64,000 nucleotides of DNA from Gigantopelta aegis (Eukaryota > Mollusca > Gastropoda > Neomphalida > Peltospiridae), in the NCBI RefSeq assembly GCF_016097555.1, contig NC_054704.1, forward strand, positions 28,066,207 to 28,130,206. The letters run 5' to 3'. Within the stretch, counting starts at the first letter, position 1, and every line of letters starts with the position of its first letter. Positions 23,174-36,100 of the stretch are shown piece after piece. A program made the position numbers and the translations under genes. The notes beneath the pieces were generated by a model. It did not search any database, was not told the origin of the DNA, and saw only the letters and a list, made by a program, of their open reading frames with translations.

Positions 23174-23370
23174 TGAACAAAATAAGAAACTTCCGCCAAC
23201 TTTGCTTGAACATAACTTGATGAAAACAAACCGGGGGAATAATTGTTATATATGCGTTTAAAGAGTGTTCCATGATGCATCGTTTGGTGCAAAAATCATG
23301 GCCATAGGTTAACAGAAACTGGGAGAAATTTTGACCAAGTGTGGTAGGGGTTAAACAAAAAAAAACCCAC

Positions 23371-24993
23371 TTAATAACGGGTATGACCACCTCTTGAATT
23401 GACCACTGCAGTGCATCGCAGGCGCATAGAACTGACTAAAGTGTTGATTTCTGCCTGTGGAATATTGTTCCATTCCTGAATGAGCGCTTGACGAAGTTCG
23501 TTGACGTTAGCGGGTGGGTTGGGACGACGTCTCAATCGTCTGTCCAGACTATCCCAGACATGCTCGATGGGGTTGAGATTAGGACTTTTAGCGGGCCAGT
23601 CATACAATCAATGTTATTTGTCCTAAGAAAATTTACAGTGTCTCTAGCTGTATGAGAGGTGGCATTATCACAATCTAATTAAAATTAGCTCCACTATTAC
23701 ATGTGGATCTAACACCAGCCAGTTGGAGCTCATGTCCACCAATCAAAACCTTACTTGCAGAATCCGGCCAGTGATTTAAAAATAATTTGAAAACATTCCG
23801 AATTATTCTGAGGGTATACGACATGTTTCATGTGAATTACGAATGCCTTAAAACATGTTTTATTTTATAAAATAAATAATTTGTAATGTAAAACTGAAGA
23901 CTGATTTAGTTGGGGTTTTTTTATAAATAAATAAATAATTTTTAATGTGAAATTGAAGACTGATAACCCACCCCGTACGTATTGGTATGGTTCGCTGTAC
24001 TGCGGCCACTAAAATAGACTCGCCCGATATTTTTAGAATTTGTATGCTCCCAAATAACGTTATAAAAGGCGAAGTGTGATTGGTCAATATTTAAATTATT
24101 ATTTACAGATGAAATGTTACCTGGAGATTGGGCACTACGCAATGTTGTTAGTTTTAAATCACTGGCAGGATTCTGCAAGTAAGGTTTTGATTGGTGGACA
24201 TGAGCTCCAACTGGCTGGTGTTAGATCCACATGTAATAGTGGAGCTAATTTTAATTAGATTGGCATTATCATGCTGAAAAATCGAGATGTTGGCGTTGTT
24301 GTGGAACAGAGGAATGACGTGATGAGCGAGAATGTCATCGCGGTAACGTTGAGAATTTAAATTGCCATCAATGACGACTAGTGGTGAACGATAACCATGG
24401 GCAATGGCTGCCCAGACCATGACATAACCCCCACCCCCGAAACGATCTCGTTCAAGAACACAACAGTCTGCATAGCGTTCATTTCTCCTACGGTAGACGC
24501 GCACCCTGCCATCACCACGTTGTAAAGAAAATCTGGATTCATCCGAAAAAAGAACGGTATTCCAGCGTCGCCGTATCCAACGAGTGTGTACACGTGCCCA
24601 ATTAAGACGATTTAGACGATGACGTTGCGTTAAAACGCATCCGACGTAAGGACGCCGTGCATGTAAACCGTTCTCCCGCAGACGATTACGAACAGTTTGC
24701 CCACTGATTCGGTTATTATGAAGCCCAGGTGTGTTAGCAGCAGTAGCAGTGGCAGTTTGGAATCGATTGCGCAAATGCGTGTTCATGATATAGCGGTCTT
24801 GACCACGCGTTGTAACACGCGGATGTCCACGACGTGGCAAGTCGTTGGTGCTTCCTGTCGTTCGAAATCTTACGCGAAGATTTCGTATCGCTCGACTAGA
24901 ACTCCCAACATGCCTTGCAACGTCTTCTGTCGACATGCCAGCATCAAGCATGCCAATCGCCCGTTCGCGTAAATTATTGGGTATTCTTGGCAT
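23371..24993 (-). pseudogene. Tc1-like (DD34E) transposase split by insertion
   Basis: The N-terminal part (24993 to about 24272) starts MPRIPNNLRERAIGMLDAGM, with a helix-turn-helix (TEDVARHVGSSSRAIRNL), RGQDRYI, LFSDESRF (first D) and FQHDNA (second D). The 592-bp element is inserted directly after HDNA. The C-terminal part (from about 23607) has SPNLNPIEHVWDSLDRRL with the catalytic E and ends GGHTRY. Apart from the insert it is close to intact; some sequence between the two parts near 23610-23660 also looks altered. Confidence 0.9.
23671..24262. mobile_element. 592-bp non-autonomous element with 9-bp target duplication, nested in Tc1
   Basis: Starts CAATCTAATTAAAATTAGCT and ends AGCTAATTTTAATTAGATTG; the inverted repeats extend about 130 bp. 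GCATTATCA is duplicated at 23662-23670 and 24263-24271. Same end family as 6046-9361 and 48607-48677. Long inverted repeats plus a 9-bp duplication suggest a Mutator-like MITE. Confidence 0.9.
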
Positions 24994-25329
24994 ACTAAAA
25001 ATGCTACAATGTAAAAAAAACGTTAATTTTTTTTACAAATTTTGAAGCGTTTTCGTTCACTTGACAACAATGTCAGTAAGACAAGTAAAACAAATTGACC
25101 GAATACTACACGGGACATGTTGAACCATGCATGCACGTGCAAATTGAATTCCACGTTGTCGACGATTAACAGTGCAAAAATAATCGATAAAATTCATGAA
25201 TCCTGATAATACAGCTCAAGGCTAATACTACCTATATAATTTCATTACACAATGAATTCTTTAACACAACAAATACTATATGTACAAATCGGAAGTTTCT
25301 TTTTTGTTCAGTATATATATATATATAAT

Positions 25330-25460
25330 AAAAAATTAGTTTTTGTTTAACGATCCAACTAGAGCACATCGATTTATTAATCATCGGCTAGTGGATGTCT
25401 AACATTTGGTAATTTGAGAACAAACCCGCTATATTTTTCCATTAGTAGCAAGGGATTTTT
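25330..25460 (-). mobile_element. SINE fragment (body and tail)
   Basis: TGTTTAACGATCCAACTAGA, TCATCGGCTAGTGGATGTC and CCATTAGTAGCAAGGGAT. Confidence 0.75.
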
Positions 25461-26728
25461 TTTTTTTTAATTCTGCCATTTTAATTATTTATTCCACAAC
25501 GCCACAAACCTTTTCATTCTGTTCACAATGAACTTCCGAGAATACTTTTTATAAATTGAAACACGATTGGTTGGTTATCTTTACACTGAGCCAATCAGCT
25601 AGGAGTTCACTTATTATTAAGATCTCGTCGGTTTTGTTGTGTTTAATTTCGTACGATGCAGGTAACTTCGCAAAACATATTTTACACTGTCGTCGTTTTG
25701 ATCACGTACAGAAAACATAATACGGTTGGTGTGTTGTCCAATAATTCTATGATGTGTATAATGTTTATACATGTTGATATCACATTAAACGCGTACACCA
25801 ACAAAAAAACAAATTTAGTAAAGCAGGTTTTGTTTTCGTTAATAGCATAGCGACGTACTCCAGATATTTCTACTTTCTATTTCACGATACTGTCACGTGA
25901 TTTAAAGCCAAGGACATTGACGTTGGTAGAGTCAGATTTCTAGTACATGTAATCGGTTGACGGGCACCTAAAACAAACCTACACCGATTTAATTTCAACT
26001 CAGTAATTCGAATTTACCGAGTGTACAGCATGTATATTTTTAAATTAAATTTACATTAGGTTGGGGGTTTTTTTTGGTGTGGGTTTGTTTTGTGTTTTTT
26101 TGTGTTATTTTTTTTTTTTTTTTGGGGGGGGGGGTATGGGTTGCTGTGATTCGAGTTAGTAGTATAATAAATGACGTGTTAACTACAGTACACCGATAAT
26201 CAAAGTTAATTCTGTTTGTAAAAATATATATTTATAAAAATTGTAGTAAGATATATTTGGGTAGAAAACAATAGATGTTGACATTTTCTCAGTTATGACA
26301 TTATTATTATTATTTAAAATAGAGAATTTACAGGTACATAACATGTATATTATGATATTATGATAAATGTGATAACCCTGTGCCATGTGGTTGTTACACT
26401 TTTACATTCAGTTCACAGGTTTGTGTCCATGAAGAAATCATATCATTTTGTGATGAAAACTAAAATTATTGTACTTGTTTAAATAAAACAGAATAAGTAC
26501 AAACAAATCAGTTTCAATTCCTTATTCATAAACAGTCAACAGATTATCATGATCAGAATTTTAATGCAACATGATATGCATATAATACATAAGAAATCGA
26601 CAAATGTCGTGTTCATGGTGGGGTTTTTCTTGTGTAAGACTGCAATGACCCATTCCTTCCATCTTTGAGAACAATCATCATATTAGTTAAATTAGGATAT
26701 TTATTTTGAAAACACAAAACATTAACCC
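25461..26728. other. AT-rich spacer, no gene recognised
   Basis: Poly-T and poly-G runs at 26100-26135. The short frame at 25656 has no recognisable similarity. Confidence 0.45.
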
Positions 26729-26732
26729 TTAA

Positions 26733-27075
26733 AGGGACATTCCTGAGTTTGCTGCAATTTTTAAGATGCTATCGACTAACAGAGACTTTTTAACAATTGT
26801 AATTACATATCAAATATATTTTTATGCATAAAATATTAATAGCTGTATATTAAATGTGTTTCTGATCGTTCTAATATTTGTACTAGGTTAAATTTTATTT
26901 TATTTCCTAAAATCCAGTTTGGGCTTCTTACAAATATTAAGACGGCCAGAAACACATTGAATATACAGACGCTGATATTCTAAACAAGAAAATATATTTA
27001 ATATGTAAGTTTAATCGTAGAAATATTTTATTTTTCGAAAACATCTAACAATGCAGCAAACTCGGGAATGTCCCT
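26733..27075. mobile_element. 343-bp MITE flanked by TTAA
   Basis: Left end AGGGACATTCCTGAGTTTGC and right end, reversed, AGGGACATTCCCGAGTTTGC, with TTAA at 26729-26732 and 27076-27079. A TTAA target is used by piggyBac and Kolobok elements; this end sequence suits a Kolobok-type MITE (inference). Confidence 0.85.
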
Positions 27076-27499
27076 TTAAAATATTTAATTTAGAAACTAT
27101 TACTCCTCAAACTTAATCATGTTCATGGGTGCAATTCCTCACGGTCTCTTGCTTCTAATTCTGATTATTTTGAGGAGTGTGCTTTCCACCACCACCCCTC
27201 ACCCTCACCCCCACCCTCACCCCCCTCGTAAGCATTTTGAGGAGTGCGATTTTTAGCACTCCTGGAGTTTTTAAAAAAACGAAAATCTGGGTATTACCAT
27301 GTAATATAGTGGGCCCCACCTTTCTGACATCCACTCCACTCGACCACCACCACCACCCTCATTAGTTATTTCCTTGCTGAGTTGACTAATAAACACGAGA
27401 TGGCGAGCTTGGTGACTCGGGAACATGACGTTACGGATTTAGACATAAATAAAAATAAATATCGAGCGGTTTTTAATATACTGTATGTTGAGCATCACC

Positions 27500-27620
27500 T
27501 ATCAATACAATATAACACAATACAACAAAATACAATACAATGCAATACAATACAATACGAGCTTTATTTCAACCACTGTATGAGTACAGTGGTTAAGAGG
27601 ACAGATTCCCATTTCAAAAA
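27500..27620 (-). mobile_element. LINE 3' tail fragment, (ACAAT)n end
   Basis: ACAATACAATGCAATACAAT repeats run into GAGCTTTATTTCAACCACTG. Clade not determined. Confidence 0.5.
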
Positions 27621-27699
27621 GAAAAAGAAAGCAAACATCAGAACTAGTTATAGCAACAGGAAACAACAGCTTTAATACACATACCTGCATACATATGCT

Positions 27700-28020
27700 A
27701 CACAGACATACAGTGATAGAAATAAGCAAAACAATTTACTAGTCCATCTAGACATCTACTTGTCCGTCAATATTTTCACTCGTCCAAATAAACGGATTGT
27801 TTTATTCAAAATGCTAAAAATGAAACTGCACTGAAAGTTTTTACTTGTCCACTGGACAACCACCAAGGCACATTTTGCTTGTCCGAATAAATTTTCACTT
27901 GTCGGGACAAACGGACAAGTGCTTATTTCGAACACTGACATAAATATACATACACACACGTACGCACGTACATTCACGCACACACACATTTACATTCATA
28001 CACACGTCCACACACACACG

Positions 28021-28061
<41 letters not shown>

Positions 28062-28140
28062 GCACACATACACATACATACACACAGGACACACACAATA
28101 AGCTAATAATATAGTAATGACATGCCAAACAGCTATATAC
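27700..28140. repeat. Low-complexity (CA)n block and repetitive TTGTCC motifs
   Basis: CACA and ACAC repeats at 27945-28085. Several CTTGTCC/CTCGTCC motifs lie at 27740-27920; nothing coding is supported. Confidence 0.6.
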
Positions 28141-28231
28141 AACAAGAGTACCGGTGAGGTACATGATACGCCCGTCAGGAGTGTGATGGAAAACCATATG
28201 ATATTCAGAATATAGACAAATTATTTGATTT

Positions 28232-28640
28232 ATTTGTATCACAGTGACCTAGTAATTGTATGTGACACGCCACCATCCCAAGTTGTTCTTATATTATGTG
28301 AGGTTTGATGGTCCTGTATGCATCTGTCCGGACAAGGATTTACTGTTATGTGCAGTAAACCGTGAAAAGTATGTCACATTGACCTAGTAATAGTATGCGA
28401 CACACCACCATCCCATGTTGTCTCTACATGTGAGGTTTGATGGTCCTGTATGCATCTGTATGCAAGACATGGTCCGGACAAGGATTTACTGTTGTGTGCA
28501 GTAGACCGTGAAAAGTAGGTAACAGTGACCTTGTAATAGTACTCAACACACCACCATCCAAAGTTGTTTCTACATATGAGGTTTGATGATCCTGTGTGCA
28601 TCTGTATATAAGATATGGTCCGGACAAGAAAACGTTAACC
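28232..28640. repeat. ~145-bp tandem repeat, about 2.8 units
   Basis: Units start with (CAGTGACCTAGTAATTGTA) at 28232, 28377 and 28523 and contain ACACCACCATCC, TGAGGTTTGATGGTCCTG and TCCGGACAAG. Confidence 0.85.
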
Positions 28641-28649
28641 AACGGACAA

Positions 28650-30000
28650 CGCCATACCATAATAGGACCAATCATAGACGGGCGTACAATTACTCAACCA
28701 ACTCCTGTGATTTGGCCAAGGGATCTGCATAAGTTTTATCTTTGTACTATTAATTCGTGTATGAATTTTGATACTCGCTGCGTGGTGTTTGGATTATATT
28801 CAATAATAAGTTTTACTTTATCAGAATCACTCAGTGATTCGAAATGTTTATGTTCTACTTTTATGTATGAGAAAAGTTTATTATGTGTATTTTCCAGTAT
28901 GGAATATTTCCATATAAAATGGATTTCGCTCTATATATCTTTACCACATATTTTTTAAAGTCTGAATTCTCTAGCAACATTTTTCGGAGGTCCTTTTTTA
29001 TTTCCAGGTTCTGTGCAGATATACGTAGTTTTGTTAAAGCTTACCTATAGTTTTGGTTTTTGATAGTGTTTAAGCAATGCAGACGCTTGTCAAAGTTGTC
29101 CGTCATAATTTGTATGTTTCAGGTTTCGGAGAATTATATATTTTGTTCGTTAAGACAGTTTTTGAATGATGTAGACTGTTTATCTTTAAGGATATGTACA
29201 ATGTGTGTGTTAAATGAACTTGGAACTGGGATATCTTGTTGCTCTGCAGCTCTGGCAGCCTTTGAATATAGGTGTCCCAGGTTGGATAGTTTGCTGCATG
29301 TAGTAATTTGTTATATTGATAGGCGCCATTAAGCAGTCTGCTAACGTTTTAATCGATTAACCGCTTCAAGTGACTCTTACATGGCTATTGCATAACTGCC
29401 TCCCTAGTACTAGAGCAAAACCTCAAATTCGGGCAAAAATGATGCAGATATTCGGGGGAAATGTGCAAAGCTAAGACCGTTTTACCTAGTGGGTGGGTGT
29501 GGGGGTGTGGGAGTATTTTCAATAAATACTTAATATACATAGTTCTAGGTAATATTACATGCTTTTTTAAACATAGATGCAACTGTGCCTAGCAGATCTA
29601 CCTTATTATATTAGCTATAATAAAGTCCTCTACATCATTTCTAAATACAGAAATTTAAAATAAAAAGAAAGAAATAGCTTTTTTTTGTTTTTTTATTTCA
29701 CACCAATTCAAAAATTCAGATTAAAAATAATTTGGTATCTTTTTGCATATTATTATTATTATATTAAAATATTTCCCATTTATCTCAAATCACTTCTTCC
29801 ATAGACCGATTCTTCAAACATCATCAAATCAAAATCTATAAAGGCAATAAAGTTTGTATTCAACAGCTGTTCATTAAAAACAATTAATGAATGTAAAATG
29901 ATAACATCACGAGTACAGTAATAATTGTTTCGAATTAGTAGACATGTTGTCACCAAGCCTTATTCGGGAAAATGGCCGACTAAACCTGGCTGGTTGATGT
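28650..30000. other. Spacer downstream of OAS-2, no gene recognised
   Basis: A fragment of the dispersed 290-bp repeat lies at 29413-29500 (AAACCTCAAATTCGGGCAAA). The part nearest 30008 should be OAS-2 3' untranslated region; I see only the weak signal AATAAG soon after the stop. Confidence 0.45.
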
Positions 30001-30008
30001 GATATGGT

Positions 30009-30138
30009 TTACTCTGTACTCCACGTTGGTTTTCTGACGAGAAGACTGGTGGCTTTTTCCTCAACTTCACGCACATCCTCACCAGTTGGCGCCACATTGT
30101 TAAACGGGTTCATCACATCCAGCAATACCGGCCCCTCT
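30009..30138 (-). CDS. OAS-2 coding exon 5 (terminal)
   Basis: Acceptor CAATTAG|A; 130 bp ending in TAA. It reads EGPVLLDVMNPFNNVAPTGE and then DVREVEEKATSLLVRKP. The single first base completes the proline codon left by exon 4. The acceptor's pyrimidine tract is replaced by a (TTG/TTA)n microsatellite at 30147-30205. Confidence 0.88.
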
Positions 30139-33100
30139 CTAATTGAAAATAATAACAATAACAATAATAACAATAATAATAATAATAACAATAATAATAA
30201 CAACAAAAATAGGATAACCTGTGTGTCTGTCTTTCCACACTCATATACGAGATGGTTAAATCAAACCAATTAATTTCTTACAACGAAAGACGGTACGATC
30301 TATTCGCTACAGCCATAACTGCAAGTATAAAAATATTAGTAACGAAAAGGTAATTATACCGTCAACATTGTATTTTAAACCATAAGGTAATCGATTATTG
30401 TCTTGCCATTTCATGAACATTCACATTACCTTGGATAAAGCAGTCGACTAGTTTCGTTTCATTCCGTAATAATCCGTATAAGAATTAAAAGTGCAATGTC
30501 AAAGTTACATAATGGTAATTTCCCGCCAACATTATTTAGTAACTTTTGCTTTAAAATGTGCACATAAAAAATTTAAAACCCAATCATTTAATTTACTAAA
30601 AGAGTATTTAGGGAACGATCGACGAAGTACGATCAATTAAGTAATAACGCACACACGCCGTAACGTTCCTTTGTTCAACTCGTCTCTTTCCTAGGGCTCT
30701 TATTTTGTTACCGACAGTTAATTTTCCAAATTTTGTACATTCACTTATTTTGTAAGATTTGTTACGACTTGATAAGACAGGAATCTAGTCCCATAAGCGT
30801 ACAAGGCAGTGGTGTAAGGGGGAGGCAAACGCCCCCGCCCCCACCCCCACCCCCAGTGCTGGAGCAAAACCTCAAATTCGCGCACAAATTATGCAAATAT
30901 TCGCGACAAAATGTGCTACCGTGAGACCTTTTTACCATGTACTTTCATTATTCTACACTCAAAATTAGTTGTAATTAAATTTAAAATGCATAGTGATTCG
31001 TTTGCAATCCTATATAGCTGTTTGGTAGTAATGGTAATATGAATAAATGTTGTTATCGAGATTCGGGCATTTTCCTTTAATTCGCACAACATCCAGCCTG
31101 GGCCCTTACAAAACTGGGAGCCCGTACGCCTATATCTAGTCGTACTGAACGCGACTGTTTATACGACGTGCAAGTACGTTACAATTCGCGAGGTTTTTAT
31201 TTAAAGACTATGTATGGAGTCGATTAGTTTGTACTAGTCTTATTTATGACAAATTTTTGTAAGTTTAGCTAAAATTACACTGTGAACTGGATATGGAATT
31301 CAAGTAGTTTTAGTAGTTTTCATTAAATGATAATCACACATAGACTTTCAGAGGAATTTGTTGTTCCAAAAATCCAATGACTTGTGATGTCATGTATCGC
31401 GTTTTCCTTATTTCATCCTCAGAGACTGAACACTATTCTAAGTTTAGTAGGCAAGACAATTTTATAGCCATCACCAACAGAATAAAATTAAATTGTACTC
31501 ACCTACAAAATAATACATCTGGATATTTGCCTCTGTGTCCCCGGCTGCCACCTACACTCGTATAACATGTTTGGATTTTCCCTCCCATCCCACTAAATAA
31601 TTTCCTTGTGCTCTTTTTCTCGATTTTCATTTTCGAAGGTTATCTACAGTCAAACTTACGGTGGAAGGTCGGGAAATGTTTTCATGGTAGTGTAGTTTTC
31701 TTTCCATCGCATCCTCCTCAAATCGGACAAGTCTTCCAGTCTGTGGATGATCGACAGGAACTTTTCCTCAATGGGGAATTCATCAGGTTTTCCCCAACGT
31801 TTCCACGAATCAATAACTAGGAGTTCGGTGAAATATGACTTGACTGGGACATTTTCAGTCTGAAATTAAATCAAAAAGAGGAATAGACAAGAACAGAAAC
31901 TAAACAGAAATAGAAATCAAATCAAATCAAATAAAGGATCACACAGATAGCAACAACAAACAATGACTGCATCAAAAATCAATTCATATTGTCCGAAGTT
32001 GACTGGGAACATATAGGCAGCTCATTCAACACTACAGACATTCAATCCCACATTACAACTTGGTATGAAATACAGACATTACTACGCTAGTAGTGAATTA
32101 AATTTGGTCTACAAATTGATGTGTTCCCTTATTTCTTTCCATCAGTATATATAGATAGATAGATAGATAGATATACAGTGGACTGTCTAAAGCGGCCTTC
32201 ACATATCGGTCGCGGCGCCCGCGCGACTCCTAAAACAGGCCAAAAAGGACATTTTCGCGAGGCGCCCGGCTGGACGCTGCCCGACTTATACGAGCTCCGC
32301 TGCGATTTTCAGGGGTAGCCCGAAACCCGCGGGTGTGAAAACCTGACTCCCAAATCTGCGATTTTCCAAGCGTGATTTTAGGTCGTGGCAATCCCGTAGA
32401 CATGTGGCTAGGGCCCCGCCCGGCGGCCTGCCGGAAAACGACCGGTGATCTGGCGGCCGCCTGAAGATTTTGACGAAAATTATTGCGAAAAAACCGCCGG
32501 GCGTCGTGGGATTTTCACAGGCCCCTCACGGCCACCCTGCGATAGCCTCACGGTCCCCTCACGGATCCCGGGCGATTTGTACAACATCGGCCGGGCGCCC
32601 CGCTGGTCCCGACCCCACCCACGACGGCTTCTAAACGGCCCCCATGCGGGCCCCAACTGCCACCCCAAGATTTGGGCTCTGTTCTTTGATCAGCCGGCGC
32701 CCGCCAGATTATCTAGCGGTGTCCGGCCGACGCCCTGGCCGCCGCACTGTCTCCATTGCGATCCAATGTTCAAAGGGCACCGCCCGGGCCCCGTCGTAAT
32801 ATGTGAGGGCACACGTCGCAGACATGAAATTCGCCTGATTCATCCACGGGCTCTAAATCCAGCGGCGACTCCTGCGATTAAAAAAATCGCGCGGACGCCG
32901 GCTGATATGTGAGAGCCGCTTAAACCGGACTCACTTCGTACCGACAAACTAGTCCGGTTTACATAGAGGACCGGTTTAGACAGAGTTCATCCAGAGTTAT
33001 GGTTCTTGAATGATCGACAACTCGCGATCAACAATGACATTTGAACCCATGGATGATTGGGGAACAAGTTGACAAGTATAACTCGCCGAATTCACAAGAG

Positions 33101-36100
33101 TGAAATCAGTTAGGTATCAAAGAAAGAAATGTTTTATTTAACGACGCACTCAACACATTTTATTTACGGTTATATGGCGTCAGACATATGGTTAAGGACC
33201 ACACAGATTTTGAGAGGAAACCCGCTGTCGCCACTACATGGGCTACTCTTTCCGATTAGCAGCAAGGGGTCTTTTATTTGCGCTTCCCACAGGCAGAATA
33301 CCACAAACCATGGCCTTTATTGAACCAGTTATGGATCACTGGTCGGTGCAAGTGGTTTACATCTACCCATTGAGCCTTGAGGAGCACTCACTCAGGGTTT
33401 GGAGTCGGTATCTGGATTAAAAATTCCATGCCTCGACTGGGATCCGAACCCATTACCTACCAGCCTGTAGACCGATGGCCTAACCACACACACACTAACA
33501 CGTGCGAGTACATTTTGTATTTGATCTTGAGACGGCGTCCTGATTACTTGGCAATTGACGATCATTGTTCAACTAATTAAGCAGCCCGTCGTTCAGTCAA
33601 ATCCCAGTCCGGTGTAGACAGAGGTAATTAATGCATGAACGGTTCTTTCATTCTTGATTTTAGATCCGGAGTCCGGAGTAGACAGAATACGGATTAGGCA
33701 GAGATTTATACCCAAGAGATAAACGGTAGCTGGACGGGGCTTTAGGAATGGACCGGTTTACGCAGAGATCCGGATTACACAGAATCCGGTTTAGACGGAG
33801 TCCACTGTATATATATATATATATACTCTTCAAAAGAAGAAACGCAAAACCACATTGTCGTAACATTTGGAGAATTGATTTAATTATTGAATGGTGAGTC
33901 CGATAATTACCAAATGTTGCAGGATTGTTCACAATTCACTCTAGTCCATTGTGAGTAAGTGATAGGACACACCACCAAGGTCAAGGTCATCTGGAGTCAA
34001 TACCGGGTGTGGCCTCCGCGTGTGTTGACAACTGCCTGGCACCGCCTGCCCATTGAAGCAACCAGAGTACGGATGACGTCCCGTGGGATGGTGGCCCACT
34101 CGGCCTGCAAGGCTGCTGCCAGCTCGGGCAGGGTCTGGGGCTGTGGTTGTCGCTGTCGGAGGCGTCGGTCCAACTCGTCCCATAGATGCTCAATTGGGTT
34201 CAAATCCGGTGATATCGATGGCCAAGGAAGGACATTAATATTGTTGTTCTGTAGGAAAGCCGTTGTGAGACGTGCTGTGTGAGGCCTGGCGTTGTCATGT
34301 TGGAACACTGCGTTGGCGTTGGCCATAACTGGAACGATGTGTGGCCGGAGGATCTGGTCAATGTAGCCCTGTGCATTCAGGTTGCCCTGCACGTGGACCA
34401 GGTCAGTTCTGCCAGTGTGTGAGATGGCTGCCCACACCATGACACTACCCCCGCCGAATCTGTCCACTTCCTGCACGCAGTTTGCCGCATAACGTTCACC
34501 ACGACGCCTATACACGCGACATCTTCCATCATGACGTCGGAGCAGAAATCGGGACTCGTCACTGAACCACACCTGTCTCCATCGCAGTTGAGGCCATTGT
34601 CGATGGATCTGGCACCACTGCAGTCGGAGTCGACGGTGTTGTGGTGTTAAGATGACACCTCGAACTGGACGTCTGGCACGAATTCCTACCTCACGTAGGC
34701 GGTTCCGTACGGTCTGGTCGGATATCCTGCGCAAACCTGGTATTGCTGCGGCTGTGGAGGTGGCAGTAGTCAATCGTTCCCGAAGGTGGCGTACCCGGAT
34801 GTAGCGGTCCTGCCCGGGGGTAGTGACCCGTGGTCGACCGGATCTAGGGAGGTCACGTGTTGATCCATGTTGCTGGTAACGGTCCCACAGTCTGGAGATG
34901 GTGCTTGGGGACACATGGAATGCCCTGGCAACGGCCGTTCTGGATTCGCCTGCGTCTAGTCGGCCGATGGCATTGTTTCTCTGCGGTTCACTGAGACGTG
35001 ACATGTCCTGGATTGTCAACTGTCGGCCAGATACAGAGGCCAGGCAAGCGAACACCCTGCACTTTTATACTGTCGGTGTTCATGTTGCACGTGCAGACAA
35101 CGCACGTGCAGTGGTGACATGGTTTGCACGTGGCTGCGTTTTTGCGAATATTCACATTTTGGAACTTTATTGTACAGTAGCTGCGTTTTATCGAATGTAA
35201 CCGTGGGAATGTGTTTGGGACATGCAATGACCTTATATTCACAAAGCATGAACCGGTAGGAAACATAAAATCGGAGTTATAACCCATTTGTACCCTTTTG
35301 CGTTTCTTTTTTAGAAGAGTATATATATATATATATATAGCAATGAAATATATAGATCTACAGAAACCATAAAAGTGATATCAGGTGAAAAGTCATATTT
35401 TAGCTACAGTGACAATATACAAATCGTATTTACTTTTTTTTTTAAAGTTCATCATTAAATTATCTCCCTTTCTGTCATTTCTTCGTATTTAAGTTTAGTT
35501 ATTACCAACGCATATGATAGTATTTGAAAAGTAAAAAAGAAAAGAGGAGTAGTAATTTAAACAACTGTTGCTTTAAAAAAGGGATATGAAGTGCAATGAC
35601 GATAAAATATCTAAAACGAATTGAACACGAAGCTAAATAATGATGACACCGTGTCCTGTCATTGAGTGCAAGTTAAAATTTAACGGCTTTCGATTCGTTT
35701 TGTTTTCATGGGTTTATTTTGAGGATGGCTTTGTCAGGTATGTTTGCAGAGCAGTATTATTAAATAAATGTTAATTTAGTAATTAAATAAAGATAATTTT
35801 TATTCAAATTTCTTTTAAAAAGTCTATGGTCTAGTAAATGTTTTCTGGAACAGTTCTATCCGAAGAAATAAATTACTGCGTTACCTGTTTTCAATAGGAT
35901 AAGAGAAAGATATTAATAAAAAGCGAAAGACTGTCAAAAATTAGGAAAGATGTACGTAATAAATAGACCATTTCATGGTGTTTTTTAGAATACGATTTTT
36001 ATGTCAACTTGTGATGTGTGAAAACCATATTTTCATTCAATGCTTCGTAATTCGTGAAAATATGGTTTTCACACATCACTCGTTGACATAAACATCGTAT

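Larger units (their letters stand above)
23171..25311 (-). mobile_element. Tc1-like transposon with a nested element
   Basis: Inverted ends CTGAACAAAATAAGAAACTT (left) and the matching CGGAAGTTTCTTTTTTGTTC (right), with TA on both sides. Without the 592-bp insert it is about 1.54 kb, the usual size. The transposase reads on the minus strand. Confidence 0.92.
32176..33807. mobile_element. pogo/Tigger-like non-autonomous element, copy 2 only
   Basis: Left end CAGTGGACTGTCTAA and right end, reversed, CAGTGGACTCCGTCTAAACC, with TA on both sides in a (TA)n tract. It contains the GC-rich element 32191-32920 and a SINE at 33125-33495. No transposase is recognised. End sequence and TA target fit the pogo branch of Tc1/mariner. 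Confidence 0.75.

Noticed and set aside
27945-28085. Tandem CACA/ACAC blocks as a CRISPR-like array
   Set aside because: No spacer-repeat order; a simple microsatellite in animal DNA.
32445-32912. 155-codon frame in GC-rich DNA
   Set aside because: GC-rich sequence has few stops; the product is Pro/Arg-rich with no domain, and lies inside a non-autonomous element with inverted ends.
33997-34282. Plus-strand frames opposite the Tc1 transposase
   Set aside because: Shadows of the minus-strand transposase, which has catalytic motifs.
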